NCBI RefSeq assembly: GCF_030680395.1
Contig: NZ_JAUXVR010000007.1
Span: forward strand, 62,001 to 126,000
DNA from: Methylobacter sp.
Lineage (GTDB): Bacteria > Pseudomonadota > Gammaproteobacteria > Methylococcales > Methylomonadaceae
Direction of reading: 5' to 3'
DNA: 64,000 nt
Both the position numbers and the translations under genes were made by a program. The notes under the pieces are model-generated. The model ran no database searches. It saw only the letters and a program-made list of their open reading frames with translations, and was not told where the DNA came from. Positions 36,324-45,270 of this stretch are shown one piece after another. Positions within the stretch are counted from its first letter, which is position 1, and each line of letters begins with the position of its first letter.

Positions 36324-37133
36324 TCAAATTTCGTGGCCGTACCAGCAAACACGTCCGGCTATTTTTAAAGTTTTGGCTTGCTCTGGGGTAAGTGTCTGTT
36401 CTTTATACCTGGGATTGTCGCTGATGATGGATACAGAGCCGTCAAAGGCTTGTTGCAGGCGCTTTACGATTAAATGATGGTCGGCTTGTACTATATAGAT
36501 TGAGTCGTCAATTATTTTATCGACGCGAGTATCAACCAGAAGCGTATCTCTATCGCAAATAGTCGGGTCCATTGAGTCGCCTTTCGCTGTAATAATTGCT
36601 AAGTGGCCTATTTTTAAGCCTTTTTCTCTTAACCATGCTTTTTTAAACGCCAGCTGACCAGTCTGAAGCTCGGCTTCTACGTGGCTGCCATGACCTGCCG
36701 AGGCTTGGACGTCATACACCGGCACCAAGGCGAAATCATCCCAAACCGCTTCTGTTTCATCGCTATGGGCTTGATCTGAAAGCGATAAAGCAGCGGATTG
36801 CGGCGATGGGTCACGCAGACTCGCACTGCCAGAACTCGTGCGAAGGTCGCCTTGCGGCTTTTGTACGTGCATTTCCCCTTCGCCAGTTGCGAGCCACACG
36901 AGAGACACGTCAAAGGCTTCAGCAATTGTAATTAAGCGTTTTCTCGACGGATCGGAGTCACCTTTTCTCCAGCTCCTGACTACAGACTCAGATGCGCCAC
37001 ACTTTCTTGCGAATTCAGAGTTCCCTCCCACAGAGCTAATTAGGCAGTCAATGCGCTCAGCAAACGCGTCAGAGTTAGGTGCGCTAACTCTGACCTGATG
37101 CGAAACTTTATCTTGCGAGGTCAGAGTTTGCAT
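36324..37133 (-). CDS. Phage repressor, HTH plus S24 peptidase
   Basis: 269 residues: XRE-type HTH about 22-75 (NSEFARKCGASESVVRSWRKG), linker, then a LexA/S24-like domain from about 130 with the cleavage-site-like QASAGHGS (Ala-Gly), Ser in GDSMDPTI and Lys in HLIVKRLQ. Cytosolic DNA-binding repressor that may self-cleave under DNA damage. Mu itself lacks the S24 domain in its repressor c, so this is a lambda-like variant in a Mu-like setting. Confidence 0.85.
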   Translation of the reverse strand: MQTLTSQDKVSHQVRVSAPNSDAFAERIDCLISSVGGNSEFARKCGASESVVRSWRKGDSDPSRKRLITIAEAFDVSLVWLATGEGEMHVQKPQGDLRTSSGSASLRDPSPQSAALSLSDQAHSDETEAVWDDFALVPVYDVQASAGHGSHVEAELQTGQLAFKKAWLREKGLKIGHLAIITAKGDSMDPTICDRDTLLVDTRVDKIIDDSIYIVQADHHLIVKRLQQAFDGSVSIISDNPRYKEQTLTPEQAKTLKIAGRVCWYGHEI

Positions 37134-37212
37134 AAACTATTGTAATAAGTAAACATTTTATAAAATACCCTCGTTATTTTTAGCGATTAAACTCTGACGC
37201 AACTCTGACCTC
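37068..37212. promoter_or_regulatory. repressor/Ner operator array (AACTCTGAC sites)
   Basis: Five copies of AACTCTGAC or its complement: a ten-base inverted pair GTCAGAGTTA (37068-37077) and TAACTCTGAC (37085-37094), an inverted copy at 37118-37128, and two direct copies at 37190-37198 and 37201-37209. They sit between and in the start of the divergent repressor and ner genes, the usual place of phage operators. A further palindrome CGCTAAATTTAGCG (37241-37254) may be a second site. Confidence 0.65.
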
Positions 37213-37268
37213 AAAATAATCGCTATATTTCGTTGACGTTCGCTAAATTTAGCGCTATCGTATAGCAC

Positions 37269-37628
37269 ATGGAAACATTAAACAGCCCTAAAAAAGCCAG
37301 TCCTGAAGACTGGCATAACGCCGACATCATAGCCGCCTTGCGTAAAGCAGGGTGGTCATTTCGACGGCTTTCCGTTCATTTGGGTCTGGCTCCCACCTCG
37401 CTGGCCAATGTGATGCAAAAGCCCTATCCAAAAATGGAAAAAGCAGTTGCCGACAAGATTGGCGTTGCGCCCTGGGTGATCTGGCCTAGCCGTTACAACG
37501 TCAGCATTGATGCCGACGGCAACGAGATAGGCGTACCCAATAGGGGCGCACCAGGGCGTAAAGCGGGTGTTGTTTATGATACGGGATTATCAAAAACCCG
37601 CAACGTAAAAAAGCGTAAGGCGGATTGA
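37269..37628 (+). CDS. ner: Ner-like transcription regulator
   Basis: 119 residues. DWHNADIIAALRKAGWSFRRLSVHLGLAPTSLANVM and WVIWPSRY follow the Ner/Nlp family (DWHRADVIAGLKKRKLSL type in Mu). Negative regulator of early and repressor promoters in Mu. A possible promoter TTGACG-N17-TATCGT (37233-37261) would put the start of RNA at the ATG, so the real start of transcription is uncertain. The C-terminal basic tail is longer than in Mu. Confidence 0.85.
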   Translation: METLNSPKKASPEDWHNADIIAALRKAGWSFRRLSVHLGLAPTSLANVMQKPYPKMEKAVADKIGVAPWVIWPSRYNVSIDADGNEIGVPNRGAPGRKAGVVYDTGLSKTRNVKKRKAD

Positions 37629-37629
37629 C

Positions 37630-38087
37630 ATGGCCAGGGTAAAAGATACGGTCACGCTAGACCTGTTCGAGATTCCAACGGTTGATATTGTTATCCCCGG
37701 CGAGTCTTTCTACGCCCGGGAGGTGTCGGAAACGGTCAGTTTGTTGATGGCCGAATCAGGCGTAAAGACCGTTATACGCTTAGTGCCGAGGTTAGCCGGC
37801 TGGCAGACAAGGACGTTTCAAAGCACATGCTGGATGCGTATTGCTCACCGGCCCGATTGGATCATGCTTTGCCGTTTTGGCTGGCACCGATACTGGAAAC
37901 GGTATGTTCCGGGCATCATCTGACCAACTGGCTGGTGGCTAAAAGAGGCGGTCGAGTGGCTTATGGTGCGGATGCGCTGGATGCCGAAATCGGCAAGCTG
38001 GAGCTGATGAAAGATGAGATGTTGAAAGAGATGAATAGCCGCTTGAAAGATTTAAAGCGGCTGAAAAGCAATGCTGGTAATGATTAA
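37630..38087 (+). pseudogene. early phage gene with single-base frameshift
   Basis: Two frames join into one protein: MARVKDTVTLDLFEIP...LLMAES, then (shifted by -1) RKDRYTLSAEVSRLADKDVS, KHMLDAYCSPARLDHALPFW and LTNWLVAKRGGRVAYGADAL. This composite looks like a common protein of Mu-like early regions. The break is near 37759-37763; one base more would restore it. No slippery sequence is present, so I treat it as a mutation or sequencing error. Function unknown. Confidence 0.65.
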
Positions 38088-38105
38088 GAAATTGGGAGAG
38101 CAGGA

Positions 38106-38339
38106 ATGATAGATGAGAAAAGAACACCGTTTAAGGCTGGCGATTATAAGATCGAATTTGAACAGTATATGTCCAGCGTTGGCCTAAATAATGGGGAATA
38201 TGGTGCTTTATTGCTCACGGCAAAACAGATGGTATTTGAACGGGAGCAACAAGGCTTAATCACCAAGATTATTGGACACTGTAGCAGTGAAGAGCGTCCT
38301 AATCTGCTTTATCGTTTACGTAAACACAGCACTCAATAA
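38106..38339 (+). CDS. small phage protein, hypothetical
   Basis: 77 residues, soluble, with a helical central part (YGALLLTAKQMVFEREQQG). Good spacing after the previous gene (GGAGAGCAGGA site). Overlaps the next, minus-strand gene in a tail-to-tail manner. No family recognised. Confidence 0.5.
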   Translation: MIDEKRTPFKAGDYKIEFEQYMSSVGLNNGEYGALLLTAKQMVFEREQQGLITKIIGHCSSEERPNLLYRLRKHSTQ

Positions 38340-38595
38340 CTTTATGCTGCCCTTGATATTTATTACTAAGCCTGTGATAGAGCTCCTCGGCAATAGTTTT
38401 GCCGACGTTGATGCCCACTCTGTACAACTCGGTTTCCAGCCAGAAGTTTGCTCTATCACAGCCTTTTGTTCCATTGGTCTCCCATTCAATAAAGACAGGG
38501 TAATAAATATCTTTAGTTCTGATCCAGAAGTCGAGCAGTTCTTTCAAGTCTTCGGGTTCATTTACATAGTAGGTGTAGCGGTTAATTTCGGTCAT
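38299..38595 (-). CDS. antisense-oriented phage protein, hypothetical
   Basis: 98 residues, opposite to the early operon and just upstream of the transposase gene. The sequence (TEINRYTYYVNEPEDLKELLDFW ... GCDRANFWLETELYRVG) is hydrophilic and coherent, unlike the plus-strand reading of the same bases, which is hydrophobic and cysteine-rich. Convergent overlap of 41 bases with the gene on its left. Possibly a moron; function unknown. Confidence 0.5.
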   Translation of the reverse strand: MTEINRYTYYVNEPEDLKELLDFWIRTKDIYYPVFIEWETNGTKGCDRANFWLETELYRVGINVGKTIAEELYHRLSNKYQGQHKVIECCVYVNDKAD

Positions 38596-38678
38596 GGAGG
38601 CTATCCGGTTTGGGTTTTGTTGTGGAATTCAAAGCTTAGCACGGTCAATGGCCTCCGCCCAAACGTTAGGATAGTCCG

Positions 38679-40736
38679 ATGAGTCAGGATTCAGAAACTT
38701 ATTACACCGCCATAGAATTGGCAGGATTGGCCGGAATGCCAAAAACCGAATCCGGCGTTATCCGTGCAGCCAAGCGCGAAAACTGGCTACACAGAACCCG
38801 CTCCGGCAAAGGCGGTGGCAAGGAATACCCGCTGTCGGCTTTACCGGAAGAAACGCGGACTTATCTGACACTCCAAGCCGGAAAAGCGGAAGCTGCCGCG
38901 CTCTATGGCCCACAACTGGCCGTATTAAGCGCCGAGTTACAGGCGTCGGTTGATGAGTTCCATGCAGAACAGCCGGAAGAAGTCGTGTTCACTGTGGACT
39001 GGGATCATTTCCGCCGCAAAACCGCGAAGCAACAAACCAAGGCTTATAAAGAGGCCGAGGTGGTGCTGCAACTTAAACGGGTGATGGACGCGGACAGGCA
39101 GGCGGTGTTTGCCGCTAAAGAACGCAGGGCCAAAAACTCACCGCTACGGGTGAAGAAAAAAACAGTCAACGACATGCTGCGGGAGGTGGCCGCCGCTAAT
39201 CCAGAGGTGTGTGGCTCGTGGCGGACACTGCAAAACTGGTGGCTGGGTAAACTGGGCAAGCCGGGCTGCATCCATTTCGACCAGAAAGACTGGGCACCGG
39301 CACGGGCAGGCAGCTATCGGGGACGCACCAAAATGGCGGAATGCACACCGGCGGCGTGGGAATATTACGTCAGCTTGTATCTGCACCGTTCGCAACCGTC
39401 TTTCAAGGACGGCTGGCGGCGCACGGTAGCCAAAGCGGCAGAATCCGAGTGGGTGGTGCCGGGCGAAGCGACATTGCGGCGGCGCTTGCTGGCCGAATAT
39501 TCGATCGAGGCTATCACGATTTTAAGAGAAGGCGAGGAAGCGTGGCGGCGACTCAGGCCCTTTATCGTGCGGGATAAAAGCAGTCTTCGGGCTGGGGAAG
39601 CGGTATCCGGTGACGGCCTTAAGTTTGACCGGCTATGGACCCAATGGCCGGACGGTGACGTTATCAACACCAGCACCGCGTGGTTTTGGCAGGACCTGCA
39701 CAGCGGCAAGATTGTCGCCTGGCGGCTGGGCAAGACCGAAAGCACGGATTTGTTCCGGCTGGCCACGTTTGATTTAACCGGACATTTCTTGCCGACTTAC
39801 ATGCAAGTCGATAACACGCGGGTTGCTGCAAACAAACAGATGACCGCAGGCGTACTGGGCCGGAACCGATTCGGCAACCAGCCTAATGATTTTATGGGGA
39901 TGCTGCCGATGTTGGGCATTGATGCCCACTTTACCACGCCGGATCATACCATCGGCTCACCCGGCAGCAAGCCGATTGAGCGGGCATTTGGGATTGGCGG
40001 AATTCATGAAAAGGTGGCCACTAACCCGAAAATCCGCGACCGTGGCTTTAGTAAAGCGACAGCAATCAGCTCTGACGAATTGCGCGAGATTATTGCTTAT
40101 GAAGTGATCCGACATAACGCGCAGGAAAAACGGATGTCGCCGGTGTGCGGCGGAGTGCTGAGCTTTGACCAGGCGTATGAGAAATCGTTTGTCAGTTGGG
40201 CTCCGCGTAAGGCCTCTGATGCGCAAAGGCGGATTTTGTTGTTATGTATTGAAGGAGCGAAGGCCAGCAGTAGCAACGGGCAAGTAACCATTAAGGCCGG
40301 GCGCAGTCGGTTGGGCAGCAATAAATACTGGTGCGAAGGGCTTAACGAGTATCGCGGACAGGAGCTGGCGGTATTTTACGACCCGGATGATTTAACCAAG
40401 GATGTGGATATTTACAACCTTGAAGGCCGGTTTTTGATGACGGCGCAGCATCAAGCCAGTACCGCATTTTTGGATAAGGAAGCGGGGGCCGAGTTGATGA
40501 AGCGGACGCAACGGCAGAAGAAGCTGCTTAAAAAGCAACTGACCGAAGATGCGGCGATTAATAAGCTGCATGATGAAAAGTTGCCGGGATTGGCGGAGCC
40601 TGAGGCACCTTCAAGCAAGGTGGTGACTGGGCTGTTTAATAAACCATTGGATCAGGGCGTCGTGGGCAATGACCGTCAAGTAATCGATGCCGAAGACAGC
40701 TTTGTCAAGGCAATGAACAAGATCGCAGGCTTATAA
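38679..40736 (+). CDS. A: Mu-type DDE transposase (MuA family)
   Basis: 685 residues. N-terminal Mu-type HTH (TYYTAIELAGLAGMPKTESG ... KEYPLSALP), DNA-binding bundle to about 270, then the integrase core with D312 (VSGDGLKFD), D378 (MQVDNTR) and E434 (KPIERAFG). Spacings of 66 and 56 residues agree with Mu A (D269, D336, E392). C-terminal helical tail would bind the B protein. Catalyses strand transfer for replicative transposition at ends like those at 36066-36218. Confidence 0.93.
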   Translation: MSQDSETYYTAIELAGLAGMPKTESGVIRAAKRENWLHRTRSGKGGGKEYPLSALPEETRTYLTLQAGKAEAAALYGPQLAVLSAELQASVDEFHAEQPEEVVFTVDWDHFRRKTAKQQTKAYKEAEVVLQLKRVMDADRQAVFAAKERRAKNSPLRVKKKTVNDMLREVAAANPEVCGSWRTLQNWWLGKLGKPGCIHFDQKDWAPARAGSYRGRTKMAECTPAAWEYYVSLYLHRSQPSFKDGWRRTVAKAAESEWVVPGEATLRRRLLAEYSIEAITILREGEEAWRRLRPFIVRDKSSLRAGEAVSGDGLKFDRLWTQWPDGDVINTSTAWFWQDLHSGKIVAWRLGKTESTDLFRLATFDLTGHFLPTYMQVDNTRVAANKQMTAGVLGRNRFGNQPNDFMGMLPMLGIDAHFTTPDHTIGSPGSKPIERAFGIGGIHEKVATNPKIRDRGFSKATAISSDELREIIAYEVIRHNAQEKRMSPVCGGVLSFDQAYEKSFVSWAPRKASDAQRRILLLCIEGAKASSSNGQVTIKAGRSRLGSNKYWCEGLNEYRGQELAVFYDPDDLTKDVDIYNLEGRFLMTAQHQASTAFLDKEAGAELMKRTQRQKKLLKKQLTEDAAINKLHDEKLPGLAEPEAPSSKVVTGLFNKPLDQGVVGNDRQVIDAEDSFVKAMNKIAGL

Positions 40737-40739
40737 CAG

Positions 40740-41117
40740 ATGGAATCGATATTCAACAAAGAAGAAAAGGACGATCCACGGATATGGATTACCCCCCATC
40801 TGGGCATGAGTATTATCGACAATAGCAATGGCTGGATGGAGGACGGCCCCGCCGTTGAACGGCTTCTTTCTGTAGAAATGGATGACTACCACGCACAGGA
40901 TGGCGAATGGAATTTTGATGATATGCAAGTGCGGTGCGGCTATATCTATATCAAGCCCAGCCGGAAGGGTTGGACTATAGCGTATAGGTTGGCTCGGATA
41001 TTAGCGCGTGACGGCATGGCTTATGTCGATACGCCGGAAGGGAAAACACTGGTGACATTACCCGTGGTAATGACGCTGGATGATAACGGGCTTTTGTTAC
41101 AGCAAAAGCCCTTTTAA
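40740..41117 (+). CDS. phage protein between A and B, hypothetical
   Basis: 125 residues, starting four bases after the transposase stop. Acidic, soluble, ends LLLQQKPF. The segment CGYIYIKPSRKGWTIAYRLARIL is basic. In Mu the A and B genes are adjacent, so this is an insertion relative to Mu. No family recognised. Confidence 0.5.
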   Translation: MESIFNKEEKDDPRIWITPHLGMSIIDNSNGWMEDGPAVERLLSVEMDDYHAQDGEWNFDDMQVRCGYIYIKPSRKGWTIAYRLARILARDGMAYVDTPEGKTLVTLPVVMTLDDNGLLLQQKPF

Positions 41118-41187
41118 AACGCGGCTACAAAGCCGTTTAAACCGGAGTGCAAAGCACCCCACAACAAGAAAATGGAGTATAGCAAAA

Positions 41188-42138
41188 ATGAACATGGAAA
41201 CACAAAACTTGCGCGAGCGAGTAAAAAAAGAGATAGCGACAGCAGGCCTCAGCCAAGCCCAGGCCAGCAAGGAAGCGGGTATCGAATCCAGCGGCGGCAG
41301 CAAGCTTAACCAATGGTTGCAGGAAAAGTACCAGGGCGACAATGACAAAATCGAGCAACAGCTGACGATCTGGCTGGAAACCCGCAACGAGTCGGCCATG
41401 CAACGGGCGGAAATGCCCAGAGCGCCGGGCTACGTGAAGACACCGACCTCGGAAAAGATCTTCTCCACCCTGGCCTATGCACGGATGGCGACGGTTTCAG
41501 TCATGGTGCATGGCGGCGCCGGGGTCGGCAAAACCAGTACCTGCGAGGCATTTGCCGCCCAGCACCCTAATGTATTCATCGTGACTGTCTCGCCATCAGC
41601 CGCATCGTATCCCGCGTGTTTGCGGCGCATTGCCACCGCCGTCGGTCTGCGCGGATTTAGCAATCGCTCCGCCGATTTGGAAGATGAAGTGATCGCTCGC
41701 CTTAAAGGCACCCAAGGCCTGCTGATTTTCGACGAAGCGCAGTTGTTGTCTACCGAGGCGCTGTGGGGTATCAAGAATATTTTCGACGTGGCCAAGATCG
41801 GCGTGGCTTATGTCGGTTCCGAGCAGGTGTACAGCAACCTGGCCGGACGCAGATCAGAGCTGAATGCGCCGCTGTTTCGGCGGATCAGCAAAAAGCAGGC
41901 GCTGAAACAGCCGACTCGTGACGATGTCAGTGTGATTTTGGCGGCCTGGGGCTTGTCTATTGACGGCACTGTCGGACGCAGCGCGGTGGATTATTGCGCC
42001 AAAATCGCGGCTAAACCGGGAGCGCTGGGCATGGTGACCGAGACCTTGCGGCTTGCATCCATGCTGGCCTTAGGCGCTGGCGATGCAATGAACCTGGGTA
42101 CGATTAAACAAGCTTATCAAAGTTTAGGAGGTGAGTGA
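41188..42138 (+). CDS. B: AAA+ ATPase, transposition target protein (MuB family)
   Basis: 316 residues from ATG 41188 (GGAG site upstream). N-terminal HTH (LSQAQASKEAGIESSGGSKLNQW), Walker A GGAGVGKTST around residue 109, Walker B LLIFDEAQ around residue 182, then a lid domain. Binds target DNA and delivers it to the transposase with ATP. An upstream in-frame start would add 36 poor-looking residues. Confidence 0.9.
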   Translation: MNMETQNLRERVKKEIATAGLSQAQASKEAGIESSGGSKLNQWLQEKYQGDNDKIEQQLTIWLETRNESAMQRAEMPRAPGYVKTPTSEKIFSTLAYARMATVSVMVHGGAGVGKTSTCEAFAAQHPNVFIVTVSPSAASYPACLRRIATAVGLRGFSNRSADLEDEVIARLKGTQGLLIFDEAQLLSTEALWGIKNIFDVAKIGVAYVGSEQVYSNLAGRRSELNAPLFRRISKKQALKQPTRDDVSVILAAWGLSIDGTVGRSAVDYCAKIAAKPGALGMVTETLRLASMLALGAGDAMNLGTIKQAYQSLGGE

Positions 42139-42326
42139 TGGGAGCGTTACTGATTATTGAAGATATTAAAACGATCAAGGCGGAGGCGGTTGGCAGCAAT
42201 GGCAACAACCCTGAGCACTTTTACCTGAATCTCACCATCACCGGTAACAACGGGAGCGTTACGGAATTCTGCTTAAGCAGCAAAGATAAAGCGGTGCTGA
42301 ATCAATTAGCAGGGGGGCAACAATGA
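42138..42326 (+). CDS. small phage protein, hypothetical (62 residues)
   Basis: ATG 42138 has GGAGGT upstream and overlaps the B stop. Beta-rich, LNLTITGNNGSVTEFCLSS. Overlaps the next start. No family recognised. Confidence 0.5.
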   Translation: MGALLIIEDIKTIKAEAVGSNGNNPEHFYLNLTITGNNGSVTEFCLSSKDKAVLNQLAGGQQ

Positions 42327-42562
42327 TAGCTGTCATTAACCTGGTTGATTTGCCGACAGGCGGCATTGGTTTCTCGGTGCAGGCTGAGCAACAGCCCGAC
42401 GATACCGGCATTACCGATACTGGATATCTGGTGCATTCGCTGACCGAAACGTTGCAGCATATTGCCGTGGACATGCGAGCGCAAAAACATCCTTGTATTG
42501 ATAAGGAGCTGGCGCAAGGGTTTATTCGCAGGCCTTATCTTTACTCGAAGGAGGCGCAATGA
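42323..42562 (+). CDS. small phage protein, hypothetical (79 residues)
   Basis: Four-base overlap on both sides (ATGA type), so part of the tight early operon. Soluble, no recognised domain; IGFSVQAEQQPDDTGITDTG. Confidence 0.5.
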   Translation: MIAVINLVDLPTGGIGFSVQAEQQPDDTGITDTGYLVHSLTETLQHIAVDMRAQKHPCIDKELAQGFIRRPYLYSKEAQ

Positions 42563-42834
42563 CAACCAAGAAACATTACCCCGACATGGCCTTGATCCGC
42601 CGTAAGGGCAAGTTGGTTTGCCAAGCCGTGCAAACCCTGGTCGAGCAAGGCATTGAAGTTGAGGTCGTTAATTTTAAAACAGCCACGCCGGTGATCGATG
42701 TCGCCGACTGCCCCAGCACCCAACTGTTACACGGGGTTGCGATCGGTCAAGTCCGGCATAGCGACGATGAAGTGCATATTAAAAAATCCGCGCATGTGTG
42801 CGGCTGTCAGGTGGTTTGGAGTGAAGCGAAATGA
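42559..42834 (+). CDS. small phage protein, hypothetical (91 residues)
   Basis: Starts within the preceding stop. Contains GQVRHSDDEVHI and HVCGCQVVW, with two cysteines near the end. No family recognised. Confidence 0.5.
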   Translation: MTTKKHYPDMALIRRKGKLVCQAVQTLVEQGIEVEVVNFKTATPVIDVADCPSTQLLHGVAIGQVRHSDDEVHIKKSAHVCGCQVVWSEAK

Positions 42835-42974
42835 AAAGCGAGTTATTGCGGGAGATTGAACGGGTATTGTTTTGGGAGCGATTACGGCAATGGTGCCTGG
42901 ATCAGAAATTAGCCTATCAGCAGGCAAGAAATCGGGCTTCGGCCAAAAAGCTGGAACGGCTGGGGATGTTATGA
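42831..42974 (+). CDS. small basic phage protein (47 residues)
   Basis: Too short for most callers but framed by overlapping starts and stops on both sides (ATGA at each end). Helical and basic (LREIERVLFWERLRQW). Function unknown. Confidence 0.5.
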   Translation: MKSELLREIERVLFWERLRQWCLDQKLAYQQARNRASAKKLERLGML

Positions 42975-43138
42975 GTACCGAGATTGTGATTGTTTGGCAG
43001 TTGACAGTCGCGTTTGTAACGGCAGCAGCGATAGCGGTATTGATGAAGCTATGGTTTGACTGGGGGGATGTCATCGCGGCAAAAGCGGCTACGTCCTGGA
43101 ATAAATTAATTAACGCTCTACTGGAGCAGGATAACTAA
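42971..43138 (+). CDS. small phage membrane protein (55 residues)
   Basis: Starts at ATG 42971 inside the preceding gene's end. One membrane segment (VWQLTVAFVTAAAIAVLMKLW) and a soluble tail. Function unknown. Confidence 0.45.
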   Translation: MSTEIVIVWQLTVAFVTAAAIAVLMKLWFDWGDVIAAKAATSWNKLINALLEQDN

Positions 43139-43140
43139 CA

Positions 43141-43851
43141 ATGCATGCTAAAGACCTGATTAAAAACAGCGTACAAAAAATCAAAGATCTTTATGAGCAC
43201 ATTGCCGAGATCAAACAAGATCCGGCAGTACCCATGATGAAGGATAGCAAGGGCCGCCATTGTCCGGTCGACATTATTAAAGATATTGACCTGGCTCGCG
43301 ACAGACTGGTCAACAATCGCAACACCCGGGCGCAGGAGCTATCCCAACTGATCGAAGCCTTTAAGGCCGAAACCTTTGCCGATATTGACGCCTTTATCGA
43401 AGTCAGCAACAGCGAGCATGCCGCAAAGATAGGCGTGGCGTCAGAGAACGGCAAACGCAAAGCCTGGAAAGGCAATATCCAGCTGATCAACTATGCAGGC
43501 ACTGAAAAAGTCAGCTTAAAAATTAACGACAAGATTGCCTTTAACGAAAAGCTCAACAATGCCATGGAAAAGCTGCAAGACTTAATTAAGGCGCACAGCA
43601 GCGATATCGATGAGATCATCAAAGTGCTGATTAATGAAGCCTTTAGGGTTGATAAAACGGGGTTTATCGACACCCAAAAAGTGCTGGAACTGCGCCGTTA
43701 CAAGATCGACCACCCGGTGTGGAAATCAGCCATGGATGACATTGCCGAAAGCATCCAGATCGTCGGCAGCAAGTCTTACCTGCAATTCTTCCACCGCGAA
43801 ACGCCGGAAGCCGAATGGCAAGGTATTGCGCTTGATATTGCGAGGTTGTGA
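43141..43851 (+). CDS. DUF3164-family Mu-like phage protein
   Basis: 236 residues. HCPVDIIKDIDLARDRLV and RRYKIDHPVWKSAMDDIAESI are typical of the DUF3164 proteins found after the B gene in Mu-like phages. Helical, cytosolic. Role unknown. Confidence 0.8.
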   Translation: MHAKDLIKNSVQKIKDLYEHIAEIKQDPAVPMMKDSKGRHCPVDIIKDIDLARDRLVNNRNTRAQELSQLIEAFKAETFADIDAFIEVSNSEHAAKIGVASENGKRKAWKGNIQLINYAGTEKVSLKINDKIAFNEKLNNAMEKLQDLIKAHSSDIDEIIKVLINEAFRVDKTGFIDTQKVLELRRYKIDHPVWKSAMDDIAESIQIVGSKSYLQFFHRETPEAEWQGIALDIARL

Positions 43852-44354
43852 TGGCTAAACCAACTAAAGCCCAATGGGATGAGGTCAAACTAAAACTATC
43901 AAGACCTTATGGCTCTGCTTATTTCAAATGCGACGATTATCTGATTCATGCGGAAGTTCGGCAAAACAAAATGACATTGAAAATACAGGTTTATGTCAAT
44001 GGCTGGATAAAGGGCGAGTGGTGGTGGACAGGCAAAGAGCGAGACCTTGGCACAATGCCCGATATTCCAAGGCGCTTTCATTGCCTGACACGCAAAGGAA
44101 AATCAGCTAAGGAGATAGGCCTTAACCATAAAATATTCGGCAAAAAGGTCTGCAAAGACAAAGGCATCAACGATAAGTTTTGCATGGCCTACCCGATATT
44201 TAATACAGCAGGGGGATTTGTCGCTCATCTGAAAAAGCATAACCCAGCGATTGAAGTGCTTGATTTTCTAACCTATCAAAAGGCACGGGATGCATTGCCT
44301 ATCGATACGGATGAAATAGCGAGCGCGGCAGCCTTAGGAGAAGAACATGCCTAA
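43851..44354 (+). CDS. phage protein, hypothetical (167 residues)
   Basis: ATG 43851 overlaps the preceding stop. Basic, with GEWWWTGKER and a GINDKFCMAYPIF block. No family recognised; looks like an early accessory gene. Confidence 0.5.
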   Translation: MAKPTKAQWDEVKLKLSRPYGSAYFKCDDYLIHAEVRQNKMTLKIQVYVNGWIKGEWWWTGKERDLGTMPDIPRRFHCLTRKGKSAKEIGLNHKIFGKKVCKDKGINDKFCMAYPIFNTAGGFVAHLKKHNPAIEVLDFLTYQKARDALPIDTDEIASAAALGEEHA

Positions 44355-44823
44355 ACCAAAGGGCAAGCCCGATTACAAGGCCAGTGAACTCGCCAAAATC
44401 CATATCGCCAAGAAAGAGCTTGGCATGGATGACGATACCTACCGGGACATGCTGATGCAAGTGGCCAAGGTATCGTCAGCGGCCGATCTGTCAGCGGATG
44501 GTCGGGCCAAGGTGCTTGATTATCTGAAAAGCAAAGGCTTTACAGGCAAAAAGACCTACACCAAGCGCCCGCATACCGCTGACAACAAAGCGCAGATAAA
44601 AAAAATTGAAGCGCAATTGGCTGATATGAAACTGCCCTGGGATTACCTGATCGCCCGGCAGCAAGGCAAAGACGGTAAGACCTTATCGATGCTGGAGCGC
44701 TTAACCGGCAAAAAACGGGCGGAGTGGTGCACCAAAGCCGAGTTAAGCAAAGTGATTGCCGCATTGGCAGTGCATCAAAAGAAACTGAATAAAGGATATA
44801 ACGATGGAATGGCAACCGATTGA
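44347..44823 (+). CDS. gemA: GemA-like regulatory protein (Mu gp16 family)
   Basis: 158 residues. AKIHIAKKELGMDDDTYRDML and the KAQIKKIEAQLADMKLPWDYL ... MLERLTGKK pattern match the DUF1018/GemA family. In Mu this gene influences host gene expression. Overlaps the preceding gene by eight bases. Confidence 0.8.
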   Translation: MPKPKGKPDYKASELAKIHIAKKELGMDDDTYRDMLMQVAKVSSAADLSADGRAKVLDYLKSKGFTGKKTYTKRPHTADNKAQIKKIEAQLADMKLPWDYLIARQQGKDGKTLSMLERLTGKKRAEWCTKAELSKVIAALAVHQKKLNKGYNDGMATD

Positions 44824-45040
44824 GACTGCGCCGGCGAATACAGTGGTAGACCTATTTGTACCGTGGATACCGAATAGGGCAGGCTTTAAGGGGTTTCGAT
44901 ACACCGACTGCTACAGGCGAGGAGATGGGCAATGGACCTCGAAGAACTTCGACAGCGAGAAGCGCCGCACCGTCAACAACCCATCGCACTGGATGCTATT
45001 ACCCGAACCCCCTAACAATGAATTGAGGACAAATAAATGA
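44804..45040 (+). CDS. DUF551-like phage protein
   Basis: 78 residues: MEWQPIETAPANTVVDLF and SHWMLLPEPP are typical of DUF551-like short phage proteins. Function unknown. Overlaps gemA by 20 bases. Confidence 0.6.
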   Translation: MEWQPIETAPANTVVDLFVPWIPNRAGFKGFRYTDCYRRGDGQWTSKNFDSEKRRTVNNPSHWMLLPEPPNNELRTNK

Positions 45041-45270
45041 ATATGAAACTGATATTGCAACGCATCGAGGGCTTATTGAATGTTGGCTTGGCCGAGCAGC
45101 AATTCAAAGACTACCTGCGCATGGTCATAACATTGCTGACCGACATGTTGCGCCAAATAGAAGGCGATGAATTTTGCCAGGGCTTCTTGCTGGGCGCTAT
45201 CAACAGCATCAAGGCCGGCGATGCGCCTTTAATAAAAATGACAGAAATAAAAACAGAGGCCATGCACTAA
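45037..45270 (+). CDS. small phage protein, hypothetical (77 residues)
   Basis: ATGA overlap with the previous gene. Helical (LAEQQFKDYLRMVITLLTDM). No family recognised. Confidence 0.5.
   Translation: MNMKLILQRIEGLLNVGLAEQQFKDYLRMVITLLTDMLRQIEGDEFCQGFLLGAINSIKAGDAPLIKMTEIKTEAMH

Noticed and set aside
37755-37770. Programmed frameshift in the early gene
   Set aside because: No X XXY YYZ heptamer or stop-codon context; a simple base loss explains it.
38272-38682. 136-residue plus-strand frame upstream of the transposase
   Set aside because: Hydrophobic and phenylalanine/valine-rich in an unnatural way; the opposite strand gives a better protein.
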